This document shows positions 18,104 to 27,998 of a stretch of DNA of 64,000 bases, piece by piece (position 1 is the stretch's first letter; every line of letters starts with the position of its first letter). The stretch covers positions 8,001-72,000 of the forward strand of contig NZ_LMRG01000027.1 of assembly GCF_001425605.1 (NCBI RefSeq), given 5' to 3'. Below the pieces are notes generated by a model. It was not told the origin of the DNA. It searched no databases and worked only from the letters and a program-made list of their open reading frames with translations. A program made the translations under genes and the position numbers. The DNA comes from Rhizobium sp. Leaf453. Its GTDB lineage: Bacteria; Pseudomonadota; Alphaproteobacteria; Rhizobiales; Rhizobiaceae.

Positions 18104-19411
18104 TTACAGAATATACCGCGACAGGTCCGTGTTGGCGGCCAGATCGCCGACGTGTTTCTTCACGTAGTCGGCGTCGATCGTCAGCTTCTCGCCGGGCTTG
18201 TCGGGCGCGGCATAGGAGATTTCATCGAGAACTCGCTCCATCACCGTCTGCAGGCGGCGGGCGCCGATGTTTTCGACGCTGGTGTTGAGCTTGACCGCCA
18301 CATCGGCCAGCGCATCGAGTGCGTCCTCGGTGAAGTCGAGGTCGACGCCTTCGGTCTCCAGAAGTGCCTTGTACTGGCGGATCAGGCCGACTTCGGTCTC
18401 CGTCAGGATGCGGCGGAAATCCTCCTTGGTGAGAGCCTTCAGCTCGACGCGGATCGGCAGGCGGCCCTGCAGCTCCGGCAGCAGGTCCGACGGCTTGGCG
18501 ACATGAAAGGCGCCCGACGCGATGAACAGGATATGGTCGGTCTTCACCGGACCATACTTGGTCGCGACCGTGGTGCCTTCGACCAACGGCAGCAGGTCGC
18601 GCTGCACGCCTTCGCGGGACACACCGGCGCCCATGCCGCCATCGCGGGCGGCAATCTTGTCGATTTCGTCGAGGAAGACGATGCCGTCGTTTTCGGCCGA
18701 GCGAACCGCCTCGCGCTGGATTTCCTCGTTGTCGAGCAGCTTGTCGGATTCGTCGTTGATCAGGATACCGTAGCTTTCCTTGACCGTGGTGCGAACCTTC
18801 TTGTTGCGCTGGCCCATGGCCTTGCCGAACATTTCCGACAGGTTGAGCACGCCGATATTGGCACCGGGCATGCCCGGAATTTCGAAGCCGCCCCCGGGAG
18901 GCGCGGTATCGGCGATCTCGATGTCGATTTCCTTGTCGTCGAGCTCATTGGCGCGCAGTTTTTTTCGGAAACTGTCGCGGGTGGCCGGGGAAGCGGTGGC
19001 GCCCACCAGCGCATCGAGCACGCGCTCCTCGGCATTGAGATGCGCCTTGGCCTTGACGTCCGCACGCTTCTTTTCGCGCACGAGGCCGATGCCGACTTCG
19101 ACAAGGTCGCGGACGATCTGCTCGACATCGCGGCCGACATAGCCGACTTCGGTGAATTTCGTCGCCTCGACCTTGATGAAGGGCGCGCCGGCGAGCTTGG
19201 CCAGACGGCGGGAAATCTCCGTTTTGCCGACACCGGTCGGGCCGATCATCAGGATGTTTTTCGGCATGACTTCGTCGCGCAGCTCGTCGGAGAGCTGCTG
19301 GCGGCGCCAGCGGTTGCGCAAGGCGATGGCAACGGCACGCTTGGCATCGTGCTGACCGATGATGAACCGGTCCAGCTCCGACACGATTTCGCGGGGTGAG
19401 AATGTGGTCAT
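18104..19411 (-). CDS. hslU: HslU, ATPase subunit of the HslVU protease
   Basis: AAA+ unfoldase that feeds substrates to the HslV peptidase. 435 residues, the normal size. The N-terminus '[14 protein letters not shown]', Walker A 'GPTGVGKTE' (about 58-66), the inserted I-domain and Walker B '[12 protein letters not shown]' are all present, as is the C-terminal 'LSRYIL' tail that docks into HslV. The ATG overlaps the stop of the GNAT gene by 4 bases. Gene order is hslV-GNAT-hslU, so the acetyltransferase is embedded in the protease operon. Confidence 0.97.
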   Translation of the reverse strand: MTTFSPREIVSELDRFIIGQHDAKRAVAIALRNRWRRQQLSDELRDEVMPKNILMIGPTGVGKTEISRRLAKLAGAPFIKVEATKFTEVGYVGRDVEQIVRDLVEVGIGLVREKKRADVKAKAHLNAEERVLDALVGATASPATRDSFRKKLRANELDDKEIDIEIADTAPPGGGFEIPGMPGANIGVLNLSEMFGKAMGQRNKKVRTTVKESYGILINDESDKLLDNEEIQREAVRSAENDGIVFLDEIDKIAARDGGMGAGVSREGVQRDLLPLVEGTTVATKYGPVKTDHILFIASGAFHVAKPSDLLPELQGRLPIRVELKALTKEDFRRILTETEVGLIRQYKALLETEGVDLDFTEDALDALADVAVKLNTSVENIGARRLQTVMERVLDEISYAAPDKPGEKLTIDADYVKKHVGDLAANTDLSRYIL

Positions 19412-19923
19412 GGCAAATCCGTTTCTTCAGGCTTGTCCAGCGCCATGAAATGGGCCGGACCGTAGATTGATTGACGCCGTTCGAGAAAACGGAAGCCCGC
19501 CTTCTCATAGGCACGAATGGCTTGCGCATTGTCCGGATCGGGATCGATCACGATGCGCGATGCGCCGCCGGCAAACAGCCCGGCGCAGAATTGGCGAATG
19601 ATCGCGCTTCCGTGGCCCTTGCCGATGAGCACGGGGTCGCCGATCGAGATATCGACGCCGAGCGTCCCCGGCGGCTGGTCCTGATAGGGATGCCCCGGCT
19701 CCAGATGCGGATCATAGCTTTGCAGATAGGCGATCGGCCGGCCATCGAGTTCGACGATCAGCGCGCGGGTTTCCACGCTCGTCATCGCGCTTTCGATGCC
19801 TTCCAGCTCTTCATCCGCCTCACCCCACCATTTCGCGACATGCGGCTCGGTGAGCCAGCGGCCGAGCATCGGGAAATCCTCCCGGCGCACATCGCGGAAA
19901 TGGTAGCGGGGATCAGGCTGCAT
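19408..19923 (-). CDS. GNAT family N-acetyltransferase between hslV and hslU
   Basis: 171-residue acetyltransferase of the AAC(6')/RimJ-like GNAT group: N-terminal '[16 protein letters not shown]', the acetyl-CoA loop region '[10 protein letters not shown]', and the C-terminal '[13 protein letters not shown]' motif. The substrate is unknown; similarity to aminoglycoside acetyltransferases is family-level and does not show resistance. I start at the ATG overlapping the last 11 bases of hslV rather than 27 bases further in; neither has a strong Shine-Dalgarno. It overlaps hslU by 4 bases (ATGA), so expression is coupled to the protease genes. Confidence 0.82.
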   Translation of the reverse strand: MQPDPRYHFRDVRREDFPMLGRWLTEPHVAKWWGEADEELEGIESAMTSVETRALIVELDGRPIAYLQSYDPHLEPGHPYQDQPPGTLGVDISIGDPVLIGKGHGSAIIRQFCAGLFAGGASRIVIDPDPDNAQAIRAYEKAGFRFLERRQSIYGPAHFMALDKPEETDLP

Positions 19924-20437
19924 CGAGCGTTTCGACCACCACATTGCCATTGGTATAGACGCAGATATCGCCGGCGATCTGCATGGCCTTGCGGGCGATG
20001 TCCTCGGCCGACTTGTCCGAATCCATCAGCGCACGCGCCGCCGCAAAGGCATAGTTGCCGCCCGAACCGATGGCGATCGTGCCATGTTCGGGCTCGAGCA
20101 CGTCGCCATTGCCGGTGATGGCAAGGGTGATGGACTTGTCGGCGACCAGCATCATCGCTTCGAGATTGCGCAGATATTTGTTGGTGCGCCAGTCCTTGGC
20201 AAGCTCGACGGCGGCGCGCATCAGCTGGTCGGGATATTGCTCGAGCTTGGCTTCGAGCCGCTCCATCAGCGTGAAGGCATCGGCGGTGGAGCCGGCGAAA
20301 CCGGCGATCACCTCGCCCTTGCCGAGACGGCGGACCTTGCGGGCATTGCCCTTCATCACCGTCTGCCCGAGGCTCACCTGGCCATCGCCGGCCATCACCA
20401 CCTGTCCGTCCTTCCGGACGGTAATAATTGTTGTCAT
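19913..20437 (-). CDS. hslV: HslV, peptidase subunit of the HslVU protease
   Basis: Proteasome-like threonine peptidase forming a double ring capped by HslU. With the start ending at 20437 the protein is 174 residues and begins M-TTIITV, exposing the catalytic Thr after Met removal; the open frame to 20485 would bury it, so the inner ATG is right. Downstream family motifs 'MAGDGQV', '[13 protein letters not shown]' and '[16 protein letters not shown]' are intact. AGGG precedes the ATG. Confidence 0.97.
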   Translation of the reverse strand: MTTIITVRKDGQVVMAGDGQVSLGQTVMKGNARKVRRLGKGEVIAGFAGSTADAFTLMERLEAKLEQYPDQLMRAAVELAKDWRTNKYLRNLEAMMLVADKSITLAITGNGDVLEPEHGTIAIGSGGNYAFAAARALMDSDKSAEDIARKAMQIAGDICVYTNGNVVVETLDAA

Positions 20438-20501
20438 GAAAACCCTGCCTGCCCGGATGCCGGGCCGTTTCGAGGAGCCGAACACCGGCTCCGTTGAAGC
20501 C

Positions 20502-20529
20502 TATGTAAGTGTGCTTTTCATGATTGCAA
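20502..20529 (-). promoter_or_regulatory. possible promoter for hslV-GNAT-hslU
   Basis: Reading leftward, TTGCAA (20524-20529) and TACATA (20502-20507) lie 16 bases apart, about 65 bases upstream of the hslV start. I did not find a clear heat-shock (RpoH) promoter, which many hslVU operons have. Confidence 0.35.
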
Positions 20530-20661
20530 ATAGGCTGCATCGCCTGCTCCCGGCGCGATTGAACGGCCTGCGTTTCATGCATGACAGAATCGTGGCGGCA
20601 CTTCTGGATATTTGCGCCACCGCCTGATATGGAGCGGCTCTATTCCATTCCGGAGACCCTG

Positions 20662-21270
20662 ATGGCCGACCAGCAAGCAACCCGCACCGGCAGCGTTTCG
20701 CGCAAGACGAACGAGACCTCGGTGACCGTATCCGTCAATATCGACGGGACCGGCGTGTCGAAAATCTCGACCGGCGTGGGCTTCTTCGACCATATGCTCG
20801 ACCATCTCTCGCGCCATTCGCTGATCGACATGGACATCAAGGCCGAAGGCGACCTGCATGTCGACGACCATCACACGGTGGAGGATGTCGGCATCGTCAT
20901 CGGCCAGGCGCTGTCCAAGGCGCTCGGCGACCGCCGCGGCATCACCCGCTATGCGTCGATCGATCTCGCCATGGACGAGACGATGACCAAGGCGGCCGTC
21001 GATGTGTCGGGGCGTCCCTTCCTCGTCTGGAACGTCGCCTTCTCGGCACCGAAGATCGGCACGTTCGATACCGAACTGGTGCGCGAATTTTTCCAGGCCC
21101 TGTCGCAGCATGCCGGCATCACGCTCCATATCCAGAACATCTACGGCGCCAACAACCATCATATCGCCGAGACCTGCTTCAAGGCCGTTGCCCGCGCATT
21201 GCGCACCGCGACAGAGATCGATCCGCGCCAGGCAGGCCGCGTCCCCTCGACAAAGGGCACGCTGGTCTGA
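20662..21270 (+). CDS. hisB: imidazoleglycerol-phosphate dehydratase
   Basis: Histidine pathway dehydration of imidazole-glycerol phosphate. With the ATG at 20662 (CGGAG upstream) the protein is 202 residues, the length of monofunctional HisB; a fused phosphatase domain is absent. Metal-binding motifs '[12 protein letters not shown]', '[10 protein letters not shown]' and 'NNHHIAE' are intact. The longer open frame from 20581 has no supporting Shine-Dalgarno. First gene of the his cluster with hisH, hisA, hisF and hisE. Confidence 0.96.
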   Translation: MADQQATRTGSVSRKTNETSVTVSVNIDGTGVSKISTGVGFFDHMLDHLSRHSLIDMDIKAEGDLHVDDHHTVEDVGIVIGQALSKALGDRRGITRYASIDLAMDETMTKAAVDVSGRPFLVWNVAFSAPKIGTFDTELVREFFQALSQHAGITLHIQNIYGANNHHIAETCFKAVARALRTATEIDPRQAGRVPSTKGTLV

Positions 21271-21297
21271 CCCGGACTTGTTTGAAAGTTGGCTGAC

Positions 21298-21771
21298 ATG
21301 GCCTCCTATCTGGTTCTGACATCTCCCGGAGCACCGAAAAACGACGACGGTGCCCGGTTCATCGCCGACAAGTTTTCATGGCTCGCCTTCGTTTTCCCGG
21401 CCATCTGGCTGCTGTTCAAGCGCCAGTGGATCGCGGGCATCGCGGTCGCCATCTTCCAGGGACTGGTTACCTTCCTGACTCAGGACCCCAGCGCCATGCT
21501 GGCGGGCCTCCTGATCGAGCTTGCGCTTCGTATGCTCGTCGCACTCGAAGGCCCGGCCTTCATTGCCCGGCGGCTGGAAGCCCAAGGCTGGACATTGCAG
21601 GCGGTGATTACCGCCGATGACCTGACGACGGCGGAAATGATCTACGACCATCAGATCGCCGCGACCGTGCCGGCAACAGACAACTGGCGGGCACCGGCTC
21701 TGCCGGCTGCCACGCAATCCACCGAGGGCCGTGCGGCTTTCGGACTTTTCGAGAATTATGGGGAACGTTGA
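21298..21771 (+). CDS. DUF2628 family membrane protein
   Basis: 157-residue protein with hydrophobic segments at about 30-45, 47-62 and 70-85, followed by a polar C-terminal tail; this matches the DUF2628 family. The function is unknown. It sits consistently between hisB and hisH in rhizobia (from memory), and its stop overlaps the hisH ATG by one base (TGATG), so it is co-translated with the his genes. A TTG 9 bases upstream is an alternative start; the ATG was preferred. Confidence 0.8.
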   Translation: MASYLVLTSPGAPKNDDGARFIADKFSWLAFVFPAIWLLFKRQWIAGIAVAIFQGLVTFLTQDPSAMLAGLLIELALRMLVALEGPAFIARRLEAQGWTLQAVITADDLTTAEMIYDHQIAATVPATDNWRAPALPAATQSTEGRAAFGLFENYGER

Positions 21772-22421
21772 TGCGCGTTGCGATCATCGATTATGGATCG
21801 GGCAATCTGCGCTCGGCGACCAAGGCCTTCGAGCGCGCCGCGCGTGAAGCCGGCATCGACGCGGAAATCGACCTGACGGACAAGCCGGACCGCGTTGCAA
21901 GCGCCGACCGCATCGTGCTGCCCGGCGTCGGCGCCTATGCCGATTGTCGCCGCGGCCTCGATGCCGTCGACGGCATGCAGGCTGCCCTGGCGGAGACCGT
22001 GGAAAAGGCCGGGCGGCCGTTTCTCGGCATCTGCGTCGGCATGCAGCTGATGTCGTCGCGCGGTCTCGAAAAGACCACGACGAACGGCTTCGGCTGGATC
22101 AAGGGCGATGTCGTGGAAATGGTGCCATCCGATCCGACCCTGAAAATCCCGCAGATCGGCTGGAACACGCTGGAACTGAAGAAGGCGCATCCGCTGTTCG
22201 ACGGGATCAGGACCGGTACGGACGGACTGCACGCCTATTTCGTCCATTCCTATCATCTCGCCGTCGAGAATCCGGACGACCTGATCGCCACCACATCCTA
22301 TGGCGGCGACGTCACCGCCTTCGTTGCCAGCGGCAACAAGGCCGGCGCGCAGTTCCATCCGGAGAAGAGCCAGACGCTCGGCCTCGCCCTCATTTCGAAT
22401 TTTCTGCGCTGGAAGCCCTGA
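21771..22421 (+). CDS. hisH: imidazole glycerol phosphate synthase, glutaminase subunit
   Basis: Glutamine amidotransferase that passes ammonia to HisF. Class I triad: nucleophile Cys88 in '[11 protein letters not shown]', and His/Glu in 'QFHPEKSQ' near the C-terminus. 216 residues, as expected. N-terminus '[11 protein letters not shown]' is diagnostic. GGGGAA precedes the ATG, which shares a base with the upstream stop. Confidence 0.96.
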   Translation: MRVAIIDYGSGNLRSATKAFERAAREAGIDAEIDLTDKPDRVASADRIVLPGVGAYADCRRGLDAVDGMQAALAETVEKAGRPFLGICVGMQLMSSRGLEKTTTNGFGWIKGDVVEMVPSDPTLKIPQIGWNTLELKKAHPLFDGIRTGTDGLHAYFVHSYHLAVENPDDLIATTSYGGDVTAFVASGNKAGAQFHPEKSQTLGLALISNFLRWKP

Positions 22422-22422
22422 C

Positions 22423-23166
22423 ATGATCCTTTTTCCCGCCATCGACCTCAAGGACGGCCAGTGCGTTCGCCTCAAGCTGGGCGACATGGACCAGGCGACC
22501 GTCTACAATCCCGACCCCGGCGCCCAGGCCAAGGCCTTCGAGGACCAGGGTTTCCAATGGCTGCACGTCGTTGACCTCAACGGCGCCTTTGCCGGCGAGA
22601 CCGTCAATGGCGCGGCCGTCGATGCGATCCTCAAATCCACGAAAAACCCGGTGCAACTGGGCGGCGGCATCCGCACGCTCGATCATATCGAGAACTGGCT
22701 CGGTCGCGGGCTGGCGCGCGTCATCCTGGGCACGGTCGCGGTGCGCGATCCGGCGCTGGTGATCGAGGCCTGCAAGACATTCCCCGGCAAGGTCGCCGTC
22801 GGCATCGACGCCAAGGGCGGCAAGGTGGCCGTCGAGGGCTGGGCGGAAGCCTCCGAACTCGGCGTCATCGAACTGGCGCAGAAATTCGAGGGCGCCGGGG
22901 TTTCGGCGATCATCTATACCGATATCGACCGCGACGGCATCCTGACCGGCATCAACTGGGATTCGACGCTGGAACTGGCCGACGCCGTCTCCATCCCTGT
23001 CATCGCATCCGGCGGTCTCGCCTCGATGGACGATATCCGCCGGATGATCCGGCCGGATGCGGCCAAGCTCGAAGGCGCCATTTCCGGCCGCGCGCTCTAT
23101 GATGGGCGCATCGATCCGGCGGAAGCGCTGTCGCTCATTCGCGGCGCGAAAGGAAAAGCGGCATGA
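22423..23166 (+). CDS. hisA: phosphoribosylformimino-5-aminoimidazole carboxamide ribotide isomerase
   Basis: (beta/alpha)8-barrel isomerase of the histidine pathway, 247 residues. '[16 protein letters not shown]' at the N-terminus contains the catalytic Asp, and the second catalytic Asp lies in '[10 protein letters not shown]'; both phosphate-binding Gly-rich loops ('GGGIRT', 'ASGGLAS') are present. The start is one base past the hisH stop. The open frame extends upstream within hisH, but the barrel begins at this ATG. Overlaps hisF by 4 bases. Confidence 0.96.
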   Translation: MILFPAIDLKDGQCVRLKLGDMDQATVYNPDPGAQAKAFEDQGFQWLHVVDLNGAFAGETVNGAAVDAILKSTKNPVQLGGGIRTLDHIENWLGRGLARVILGTVAVRDPALVIEACKTFPGKVAVGIDAKGGKVAVEGWAEASELGVIELAQKFEGAGVSAIIYTDIDRDGILTGINWDSTLELADAVSIPVIASGGLASMDDIRRMIRPDAAKLEGAISGRALYDGRIDPAEALSLIRGAKGKAA

Positions 23167-23939
23167 CCCTCAAGGCCCGTGTTATCCCCTGTCTCGACGT
23201 GAAAGACGGCCGCGTCGTCAAGGGCGTCAGCTTCGTCGACCTGATCGATGCCGGTGACCCCGTCGAATCGGCCAAGGCCTATGACGCGGCCGGCGCAGAC
23301 GAACTCTGTTTCCTCGACATCACCGCCTCCTCCGACAATCGCGACACGATCTTCGACGTGGTTGCCCGCACGGCCGACCATTGCTTCATGCCGCTGACCG
23401 TCGGTGGCGGCGTGCGAAGTGTCGCCGATATCCGCAAGCTGCTGCTCGCCGGCGCCGACAAGGTGTCGATCAATTCGGCGGCAGTCAGCAACCCGGATTT
23501 CGTGGCTGAAGCCGCCGACAAGTTCGGCAACCAGTGCATCGTCGTGTCCATCGATTCCAAGAAGGTGTCGAAGCCCGGCGAGGAAGAACGCTGGGAGATC
23601 TTCACCCATGGCGGCCGCAATGCGACCGGCATCGACGCCGTCACCTTCGCGGAAAAGATGGTCAAGCTCGGCGCCGGCGAACTGCTGCTGACCTCGATGG
23701 ACCGCGACGGTTCCAAGACCGGTTACGACATCGCGCTCACCCGCACGATCGCCGACCGGGTTTCCGTCCCGGTCATCGCATCCGGCGGCGTCGGCACGCT
23801 CGATCACATGGTCGAGGGCATTCGCGATGGCCATGCGACGGCGGTTCTCGCCGCCTCGATCTTCCACTTCGGCACCTATAGCATCGGCGAGACCAAGCGC
23901 TATATGGCAGAGCATGGCATCGCCATGCGGCTCGACTGA
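23163..23939 (+). CDS. hisF: imidazole glycerol phosphate synthase, cyclase subunit
   Basis: Barrel enzyme forming imidazole-glycerol phosphate and AICAR with HisH. 258 residues. N-terminal '[15 protein letters not shown]' carries catalytic Asp11, and '[13 protein letters not shown]' carries the second Asp (about 131 in family numbering). Start overlaps hisA by 4 bases (ATGA), so the two barrels are translationally coupled. Confidence 0.97.
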   Translation: MTLKARVIPCLDVKDGRVVKGVSFVDLIDAGDPVESAKAYDAAGADELCFLDITASSDNRDTIFDVVARTADHCFMPLTVGGGVRSVADIRKLLLAGADKVSINSAAVSNPDFVAEAADKFGNQCIVVSIDSKKVSKPGEEERWEIFTHGGRNATGIDAVTFAEKMVKLGAGELLLTSMDRDGSKTGYDIALTRTIADRVSVPVIASGGVGTLDHMVEGIRDGHATAVLAASIFHFGTYSIGETKRYMAEHGIAMRLD

Positions 23940-23956
23940 GCGCAAGGACACGACAG

Positions 23957-24271
23957 ATGAGCGATTTCACTCTTTCCAGCCTCGAAGCGATCGTTGCCGC
24001 ACGCGCGAAGGCATCGCCGGACGAGTCCTGGACGGCGAAACTCGTGGCCCATGGACAGAGCAAGGCGGCGAAGAAGCTGGGCGAGGAAGCGGTCGAGACC
24101 GTGATCGCGGCGATTTCCGAGGATCGCGCCGGTCTCGTGGCTGAAAGCGCCGATCTGCTCTATCATCTGATGGTCGTATTGAAAATTGCTGATATTCCGT
24201 TGCAGGATGTAATGGCGGAGCTCGAGCGGCGGACCAGCCAGTCGGGTCTCCAGGAAAAGGCAAGCCGGTAA
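23957..24271 (+). CDS. hisE: phosphoribosyl-ATP pyrophosphatase
   Basis: Hydrolyses PR-ATP to PR-AMP, second step of histidine synthesis. 104 residues, stand-alone HisE rather than a HisIE fusion. The family core '[13 protein letters not shown]' and '[13 protein letters not shown]' (metal-binding Glu/Asp residues) is intact. AAGGA lies upstream of the ATG. hisI, hisG, hisD and hisC are not in the window. Confidence 0.95.
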   Translation: MSDFTLSSLEAIVAARAKASPDESWTAKLVAHGQSKAAKKLGEEAVETVIAAISEDRAGLVAESADLLYHLMVVLKIADIPLQDVMAELERRTSQSGLQEKASR

Positions 24272-24277
24272 CAGTTC

Positions 24278-25273
24278 ATGACCATCGCCGCAAAAGACAT
24301 CGTGCCAGCCGACATTCCGGATCATTTCGACAACAAGGACTATTCGCCCTACCGGTTCTTTTCCGCCGAGGAATGGTCGAGGTTTCGTGCGGACACGCCG
24401 TTGACGCTGACGGCCGACGAGGTCCACCGCCTGCGCTCGCTGAACGACCCGGTCGACCTCAGCGAGGTCCGGCGCATCTATCTGTCGTTGTCGCGGCTTC
24501 TGTCCGCCCATGTCGAATCCTCGCAGATGCTGTTTGCCCAGCGCCAGCGGTTCCTCAGCATGTCCGGCGAGGCGAAAACCCCGTTCGTGATCGGCATTGC
24601 CGGTTCCGTCGCGGTGGGAAAATCGACGACCGCCCGTATTCTCGCCGAGCTCCTGTCGCGCTGGCCCTCCAGCCCGAAGGTCGATCTGGTGACGACGGAC
24701 GGCTTTCTCTATCCGAACGCGACGCTTTTGCGCGAAAACATGATGGACCGGAAGGGTTTTCCGGAAAGCTACGATATCGGCGCGCTCCTGCGCTTCCTCT
24801 CGGCCATCAAGGCCGGCCAACCGAATGTCCAGGCGCCGACCTATTCGCATCTGACCTATGACGTCCTGCCCGATCAGTTCCGGACCATCGACCGGCCGGA
24901 CATCCTGATCTTCGAGGGCATCAACGTCCTGCAATCGCGCAATCTGCCGGCGGATGGCAAGATCGTGCCGATGGTCTCTGATTTCTTCGATTTCTCGATC
25001 TATATCGACGCCGAGGAAAGCCTGATCCACACCTGGTACGTCAACCGCTTCATGCGCCTGCGCGAGACGGCCTTCCGCAACCCGGATTCGTTCTTCAAAC
25101 GCTATGCCGAAGTCAGCGAAGAAGAGGCCCTCTCGATCGCCGAGGGGCTCTGGCACAACATCAACCTGAAAAACCTGCGCCAGAACATCCTGCCCACTCG
25201 CCCCCGCGCCGACCTGATCCTGCAGAAGGGTCAGAACCATCTGACCGAGACGGTGGCGCTGCGGAAGCTGTGA
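24278..25273 (+). CDS. coaA: type I pantothenate kinase
   Basis: Phosphorylates pantothenate in the first step of coenzyme A synthesis. 331 residues, normal for bacterial CoaA. P-loop '[14 protein letters not shown]' and the 'TTDGFLYPN' and 'SHLTYDVL' motifs of the pantothenate site are present; the N-terminal '[12 protein letters not shown]' is typical. It begins 6 bases after hisE and probably shares its transcript, an arrangement common in Rhizobiaceae. Confidence 0.96.
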   Translation: MTIAAKDIVPADIPDHFDNKDYSPYRFFSAEEWSRFRADTPLTLTADEVHRLRSLNDPVDLSEVRRIYLSLSRLLSAHVESSQMLFAQRQRFLSMSGEAKTPFVIGIAGSVAVGKSTTARILAELLSRWPSSPKVDLVTTDGFLYPNATLLRENMMDRKGFPESYDIGALLRFLSAIKAGQPNVQAPTYSHLTYDVLPDQFRTIDRPDILIFEGINVLQSRNLPADGKIVPMVSDFFDFSIYIDAEESLIHTWYVNRFMRLRETAFRNPDSFFKRYAEVSEEEALSIAEGLWHNINLKNLRQNILPTRPRADLILQKGQNHLTETVALRKL

Positions 25274-25334
25274 AGCGATGTTTCCTTTAAAGCGGGTTCG
25301 CAAAAACAGTAACTGACCCGGCAGAGGCGTGGCT

Positions 25335-25754
25335 ATGGCAGAGTTCTTTCACCATGCTGTTCGACGCCCAGCGAAAACCGAAACGGGGATCACTCGGCTC
25401 CTGGTGATGACTATCGCGATTGTCTCCATCGGCGCGTCGGCGTTTTGCTTGCGCGGCAGTACCAAACTTCCAATCGATACGGTCGTTTGCGACAGCGTCA
25501 AAGGCGATCCAGCAGGAGCGCTCGCCGACTGGCACGCGCGGGGCGTGATCGAGAGTATTGCCTACAGCGAAAAAAACACCGTCGTGAAGGTTCAAACCGC
25601 TCGCTGGGAAGGGCTTGATCCTGCTGATCGGAGACGCATCGGCGTTCAAGCTTACTGCCTCGCGCGCGGCTCGGATCTCCGAGGGTCAGTCACGGTAAAA
25701 GGTAGTAAATTGGAAGATCTCGGGACCGTTATTGACGGATATTGGATGCGTTGA
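25335..25754 (+). CDS. small membrane-anchored protein, unknown function
   Basis: 139 residues: a basic N-terminus, one hydrophobic segment at about 20-37 ('LVMTIAIVSIGASAF') and a polar, probably periplasmic remainder with Cys in 'VVCDSV' and 'AYCLARG' that could pair. I recognise no family. Third-position bases look less GC-biased than in the flanking genes, a possible sign of acquisition but based on reading by eye. AGAGG lies upstream of the ATG; a GTG 6 bases earlier is an alternative. Convergent with alkB, 32 bases apart. Confidence 0.6.
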   Translation: MAEFFHHAVRRPAKTETGITRLLVMTIAIVSIGASAFCLRGSTKLPIDTVVCDSVKGDPAGALADWHARGVIESIAYSEKNTVVKVQTARWEGLDPADRRRIGVQAYCLARGSDLRGSVTVKGSKLEDLGTVIDGYWMR

Positions 25755-25786
25755 ACGTCAGTTCCAAAACATACCTCACAGGAGAT

Positions 25787-26398
25787 TCAAACCGTTACCC
25801 GCCGAAGCGTCAGATTGATTCGCCCGCCGTTCTTCAACAGCATCGACGTATTCGGATAAATCTTGTCGACCCCGTGAAACGCCAGGCGCCCCTCGCCGCC
25901 GAGAACGACGACATCGCCGCTCGACAGCTTGAAGGACAGGGTCCGGTCCGTGCGCTCGCGGCCGCCGACGCGAAACAGGCAGGTGTCGCCGAGAGAAACG
26001 GAGACGACTGGTGCTTCCAGGTCCTGTTCATCCCGATCCTGATGCAGGCCCATGCGGGCGTCGTCAGTGTAGAAATTGACGAGGCAGGCTTCCGGCAGTT
26101 TCGGACTTCCCGAAACCGTCCGCCAGAGGTCGAGAAGTGCCGCGGGAATGGCGGGCCAAGGTCTGCCGGTGACCGGATGCTCCGGCTGGTAGCGGTAGCC
26201 GCGATCCTTGTCCGTGACCCAGCCCAGCACGCCGCAATTGGTTATGCGCACGGACATCGGCTTGCCCGTGCGGGGCATGACCGGCACGAACAGCGGCGCT
26301 TCCGAAACGATTGCGCGGATGCTTTCGACAAGCGCTTCCTGCTTGTCCCGGTCGAGAAAGCCCGGAAGATGGCGGATGCCCTTGGGCAGGACCTGCAT
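25787..26398 (-). CDS. alkB: AlkB-like 2-oxoglutarate/Fe(II) dioxygenase
   Basis: Oxidative dealkylation repair enzyme of the AlkB family, 203 residues. The iron triad is visible as His119-x-Asp121 ('LHQDRDE') and His175 ('AFHGVDKI'), and the 2-oxoglutarate-binding arginine lies in 'GGRINLTLRR' (R193, R199). A nucleotide lid region precedes. It is the last gene of an apparent Kbp-like/secreted-protein/alkB unit (gaps 2 and 9 bases). No ada gene is nearby, so an adaptive response cannot be inferred. Confidence 0.9.
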   Translation of the reverse strand: MQVLPKGIRHLPGFLDRDKQEALVESIRAIVSEAPLFVPVMPRTGKPMSVRITNCGVLGWVTDKDRGYRYQPEHPVTGRPWPAIPAALLDLWRTVSGSPKLPEACLVNFYTDDARMGLHQDRDEQDLEAPVVSVSLGDTCLFRVGGRERTDRTLSFKLSSGDVVVLGGEGRLAFHGVDKIYPNTSMLLKNGGRINLTLRRVTV

Positions 26399-26407
26399 GG
26401 GAGGCGC

Positions 26408-26848
26408 CTATTCCATACCAAGCAACGCGGCCGGAACGCCGTAGCGCTGCTGCCAGGCGGCGTAACCGACATCCGTGGGGCCGACAATGTGATCGATCAG
26501 GTTCCAGCGTCCGGCCTGAAACCCCATCAGTGCATAGGTCGTCAGTCCGTCCATCATGTCGGATTCGCCGGCAAAGCCGGTTTCCTCGGGATCGATGACA
26601 CCACCGCCCGGCCGTTGCGGCTCGACCTGGACGAAGGCCCAGTTCGGTGTGACGCGGATCGTCGTTACGACGAACTCGACCGGGCCACGCAATTCCGCTT
26701 CGACGGCGGGACGCAGCGTGTCCATGATCGCGGCGCGTTCCGCCGAGCCCTTGGCGGGCTCGCGAAACGTCTGGGCCAGCGCCGATCCACTGAAAGCCGA
26801 CAGGATGACGGCCATGAAAACCAGAAGAAAAGCGCTGGCCTTGTTCAT
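26408..26848 (-). CDS. secreted protein of unknown function
   Basis: 146 residues with a clear signal peptide ('AFLLVFMAVILSAFSGSALAQ', shown in part; hydrophobic core about 6-19, cleavage after ALA). The mature domain has 'TPNWAFVQVEPQRPGG' and 'WNLIDHIVGPTDVGYAAW', giving the impression of a small beta-rich fold, but I cannot assign a function. It begins 2 bases after the Kbp-like gene and ends 9 bases before alkB, so it is co-transcribed with both. Confidence 0.75.
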   Translation of the reverse strand: MNKASAFLLVFMAVILSAFSGSALAQTFREPAKGSAERAAIMDTLRPAVEAELRGPVEFVVTTIRVTPNWAFVQVEPQRPGGGVIDPEETGFAGESDMMDGLTTYALMGFQAGRWNLIDHIVGPTDVGYAAWQQRYGVPAALLGME

Positions 26849-26850
26849 GA

Positions 26851-27327
26851 TTATGCCTGATCCAGATCCGGAATGCGCAGGACCTGGCCGGGATAAATCT
26901 TGTCGGGATGGGACAGCATCGGCTTGTTGGCCTCGAAGATCACGGTGTTTTTCGCGCCCTTGCCCTTGCCATATTGGGCCTCGGCGATCTTCCAGAGATT
27001 GTCGCCTTTCTTCACGGTGTAGAAGACGGGCTCCTTCGCCGCCACCGGCGCTGCCGCCGGTGTTTCGGCGACCTTCAGTTCGGACGCCTCGACCTGCGAG
27101 ATGCCGAGCGTATTGCCGACCGCGACCACGGCCTTTTCGAACGCCGATTGATCCTTCACCGTGCCGGTCAGCACGATCTTGTCGCCTTCCACGGCCACAT
27201 CGACCTTGTCGGTGCCGAGGTCGTGGGACGAGAGTTCCTTCTTGACGGCTTCGGCATCCGGCGCGTCATCGTCCCCGCCGATACCCAGTTTCTTGCCCGC
27301 ACTCTTGATAAAGCTGAACAGACCCAT
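26851..27327 (-). CDS. BON-LysM protein, Kbp/YgaU-like
   Basis: 158 residues: a short N-terminal 'GLFSFIKSAGKKLG', a BON domain (about 25-90, 'VDVAVEGDKIVLTGTV') and a C-terminal LysM domain (about 105-155, 'YTVKKGDNLWKIA'). Order and size match E. coli Kbp (YgaU, 149 residues), a cytoplasmic potassium-binding protein; there is no signal peptide here either. AGGAG precedes the ATG. It heads the unit Kbp-like/secreted protein/alkB. Confidence 0.88.
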   Translation of the reverse strand: MGLFSFIKSAGKKLGIGGDDDAPDAEAVKKELSSHDLGTDKVDVAVEGDKIVLTGTVKDQSAFEKAVVAVGNTLGISQVEASELKVAETPAAAPVAAKEPVFYTVKKGDNLWKIAEAQYGKGKGAKNTVIFEANKPMLSHPDKIYPGQVLRIPDLDQA

Positions 27328-27411
27328 GGCACATCTCCTTTTGCGTGTTCGATCCGACGTAACAGAGTGCGGTGACAGGTAAAAAACAAGGCCTGCGGGA
27401 AAATTCAGGCT

Positions 27412-27846
27412 TTAATCGCCTTGCGGGCGGCTTCGCATCTTCTTGACCTCGCCGCGGCCGGTCTTTTCCTTCAGCCGCCGCTCGATCGAGCCCTTGGTCG
27501 GCTTTGTCTTGCGGCGCGGTGGCGGTGGCGGTTCGGCAGCCTTCAGGATCAGCTCCTTCAGCCGTTCGCGCGCATCCTCGCGGTTGCGCTCCTGGCTGCG
27601 AAAGCGACTCGCCTCGATCATCAGGACGCCATCCTTGGAGACCTTGCGGCCCGCCAGCTTGATGGCATTGTCGCGCACTCGCTCCGGCAGTGCGGGCGAG
27701 GTCGCGATCGGGTAGAACAGCTGAACGGCGGTCGAGACCTTGTTGACGTTCTGCCCGCCAGGCCCACCGGCCAGCACGAATTGCTCCGTCAGCTCCCAGC
27801 CGGCGATGACGATTCGGTCGTTGATGTAGAGCGGTTCGCTGGCCAT
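27412..27846 (-). CDS. arfB: alternative ribosome-rescue factor ArfB (peptidyl-tRNA hydrolase)
   Basis: Rescues ribosomes stalled on truncated mRNA. 144 residues: the RF-1-like domain contains the catalytic GGQ in 'AGGPGGQNVNKVST' (about 27-40), and the basic C-terminal tail ('RRKTKPTKGSIERRLKEK') is the part that enters the empty mRNA channel. Both features separate it from true release factors. AGGAAGGA lies upstream of the ATG. Confidence 0.93.
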   Translation of the reverse strand: MASEPLYINDRIVIAGWELTEQFVLAGGPGGQNVNKVSTAVQLFYPIATSPALPERVRDNAIKLAGRKVSKDGVLMIEASRFRSQERNREDARERLKELILKAAEPPPPPRRKTKPTKGSIERRLKEKTGRGEVKKMRSRPQGD

Positions 27847-27998
27847 GACGTGTTTTCCTTCCTGCGCTCTATCTCACAGGATCGGCTGCTTGAAAACGCG
27901 GTAGCGGGGTGAAGGTGGAAAAAGACCCGACGCTGCTAGACAAACATTATGCGACAGGGGTCCGTGTTTCAGCGGCTTTAATCAAAACGGGCGTCCCA

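Noticed and set aside
20438-20661. RpoH heat-shock promoter for hslV
   Set aside because: Expected from other bacteria, but no CTTG...CCCCAT-type pair was found; a sigma-70-like pair fits better.
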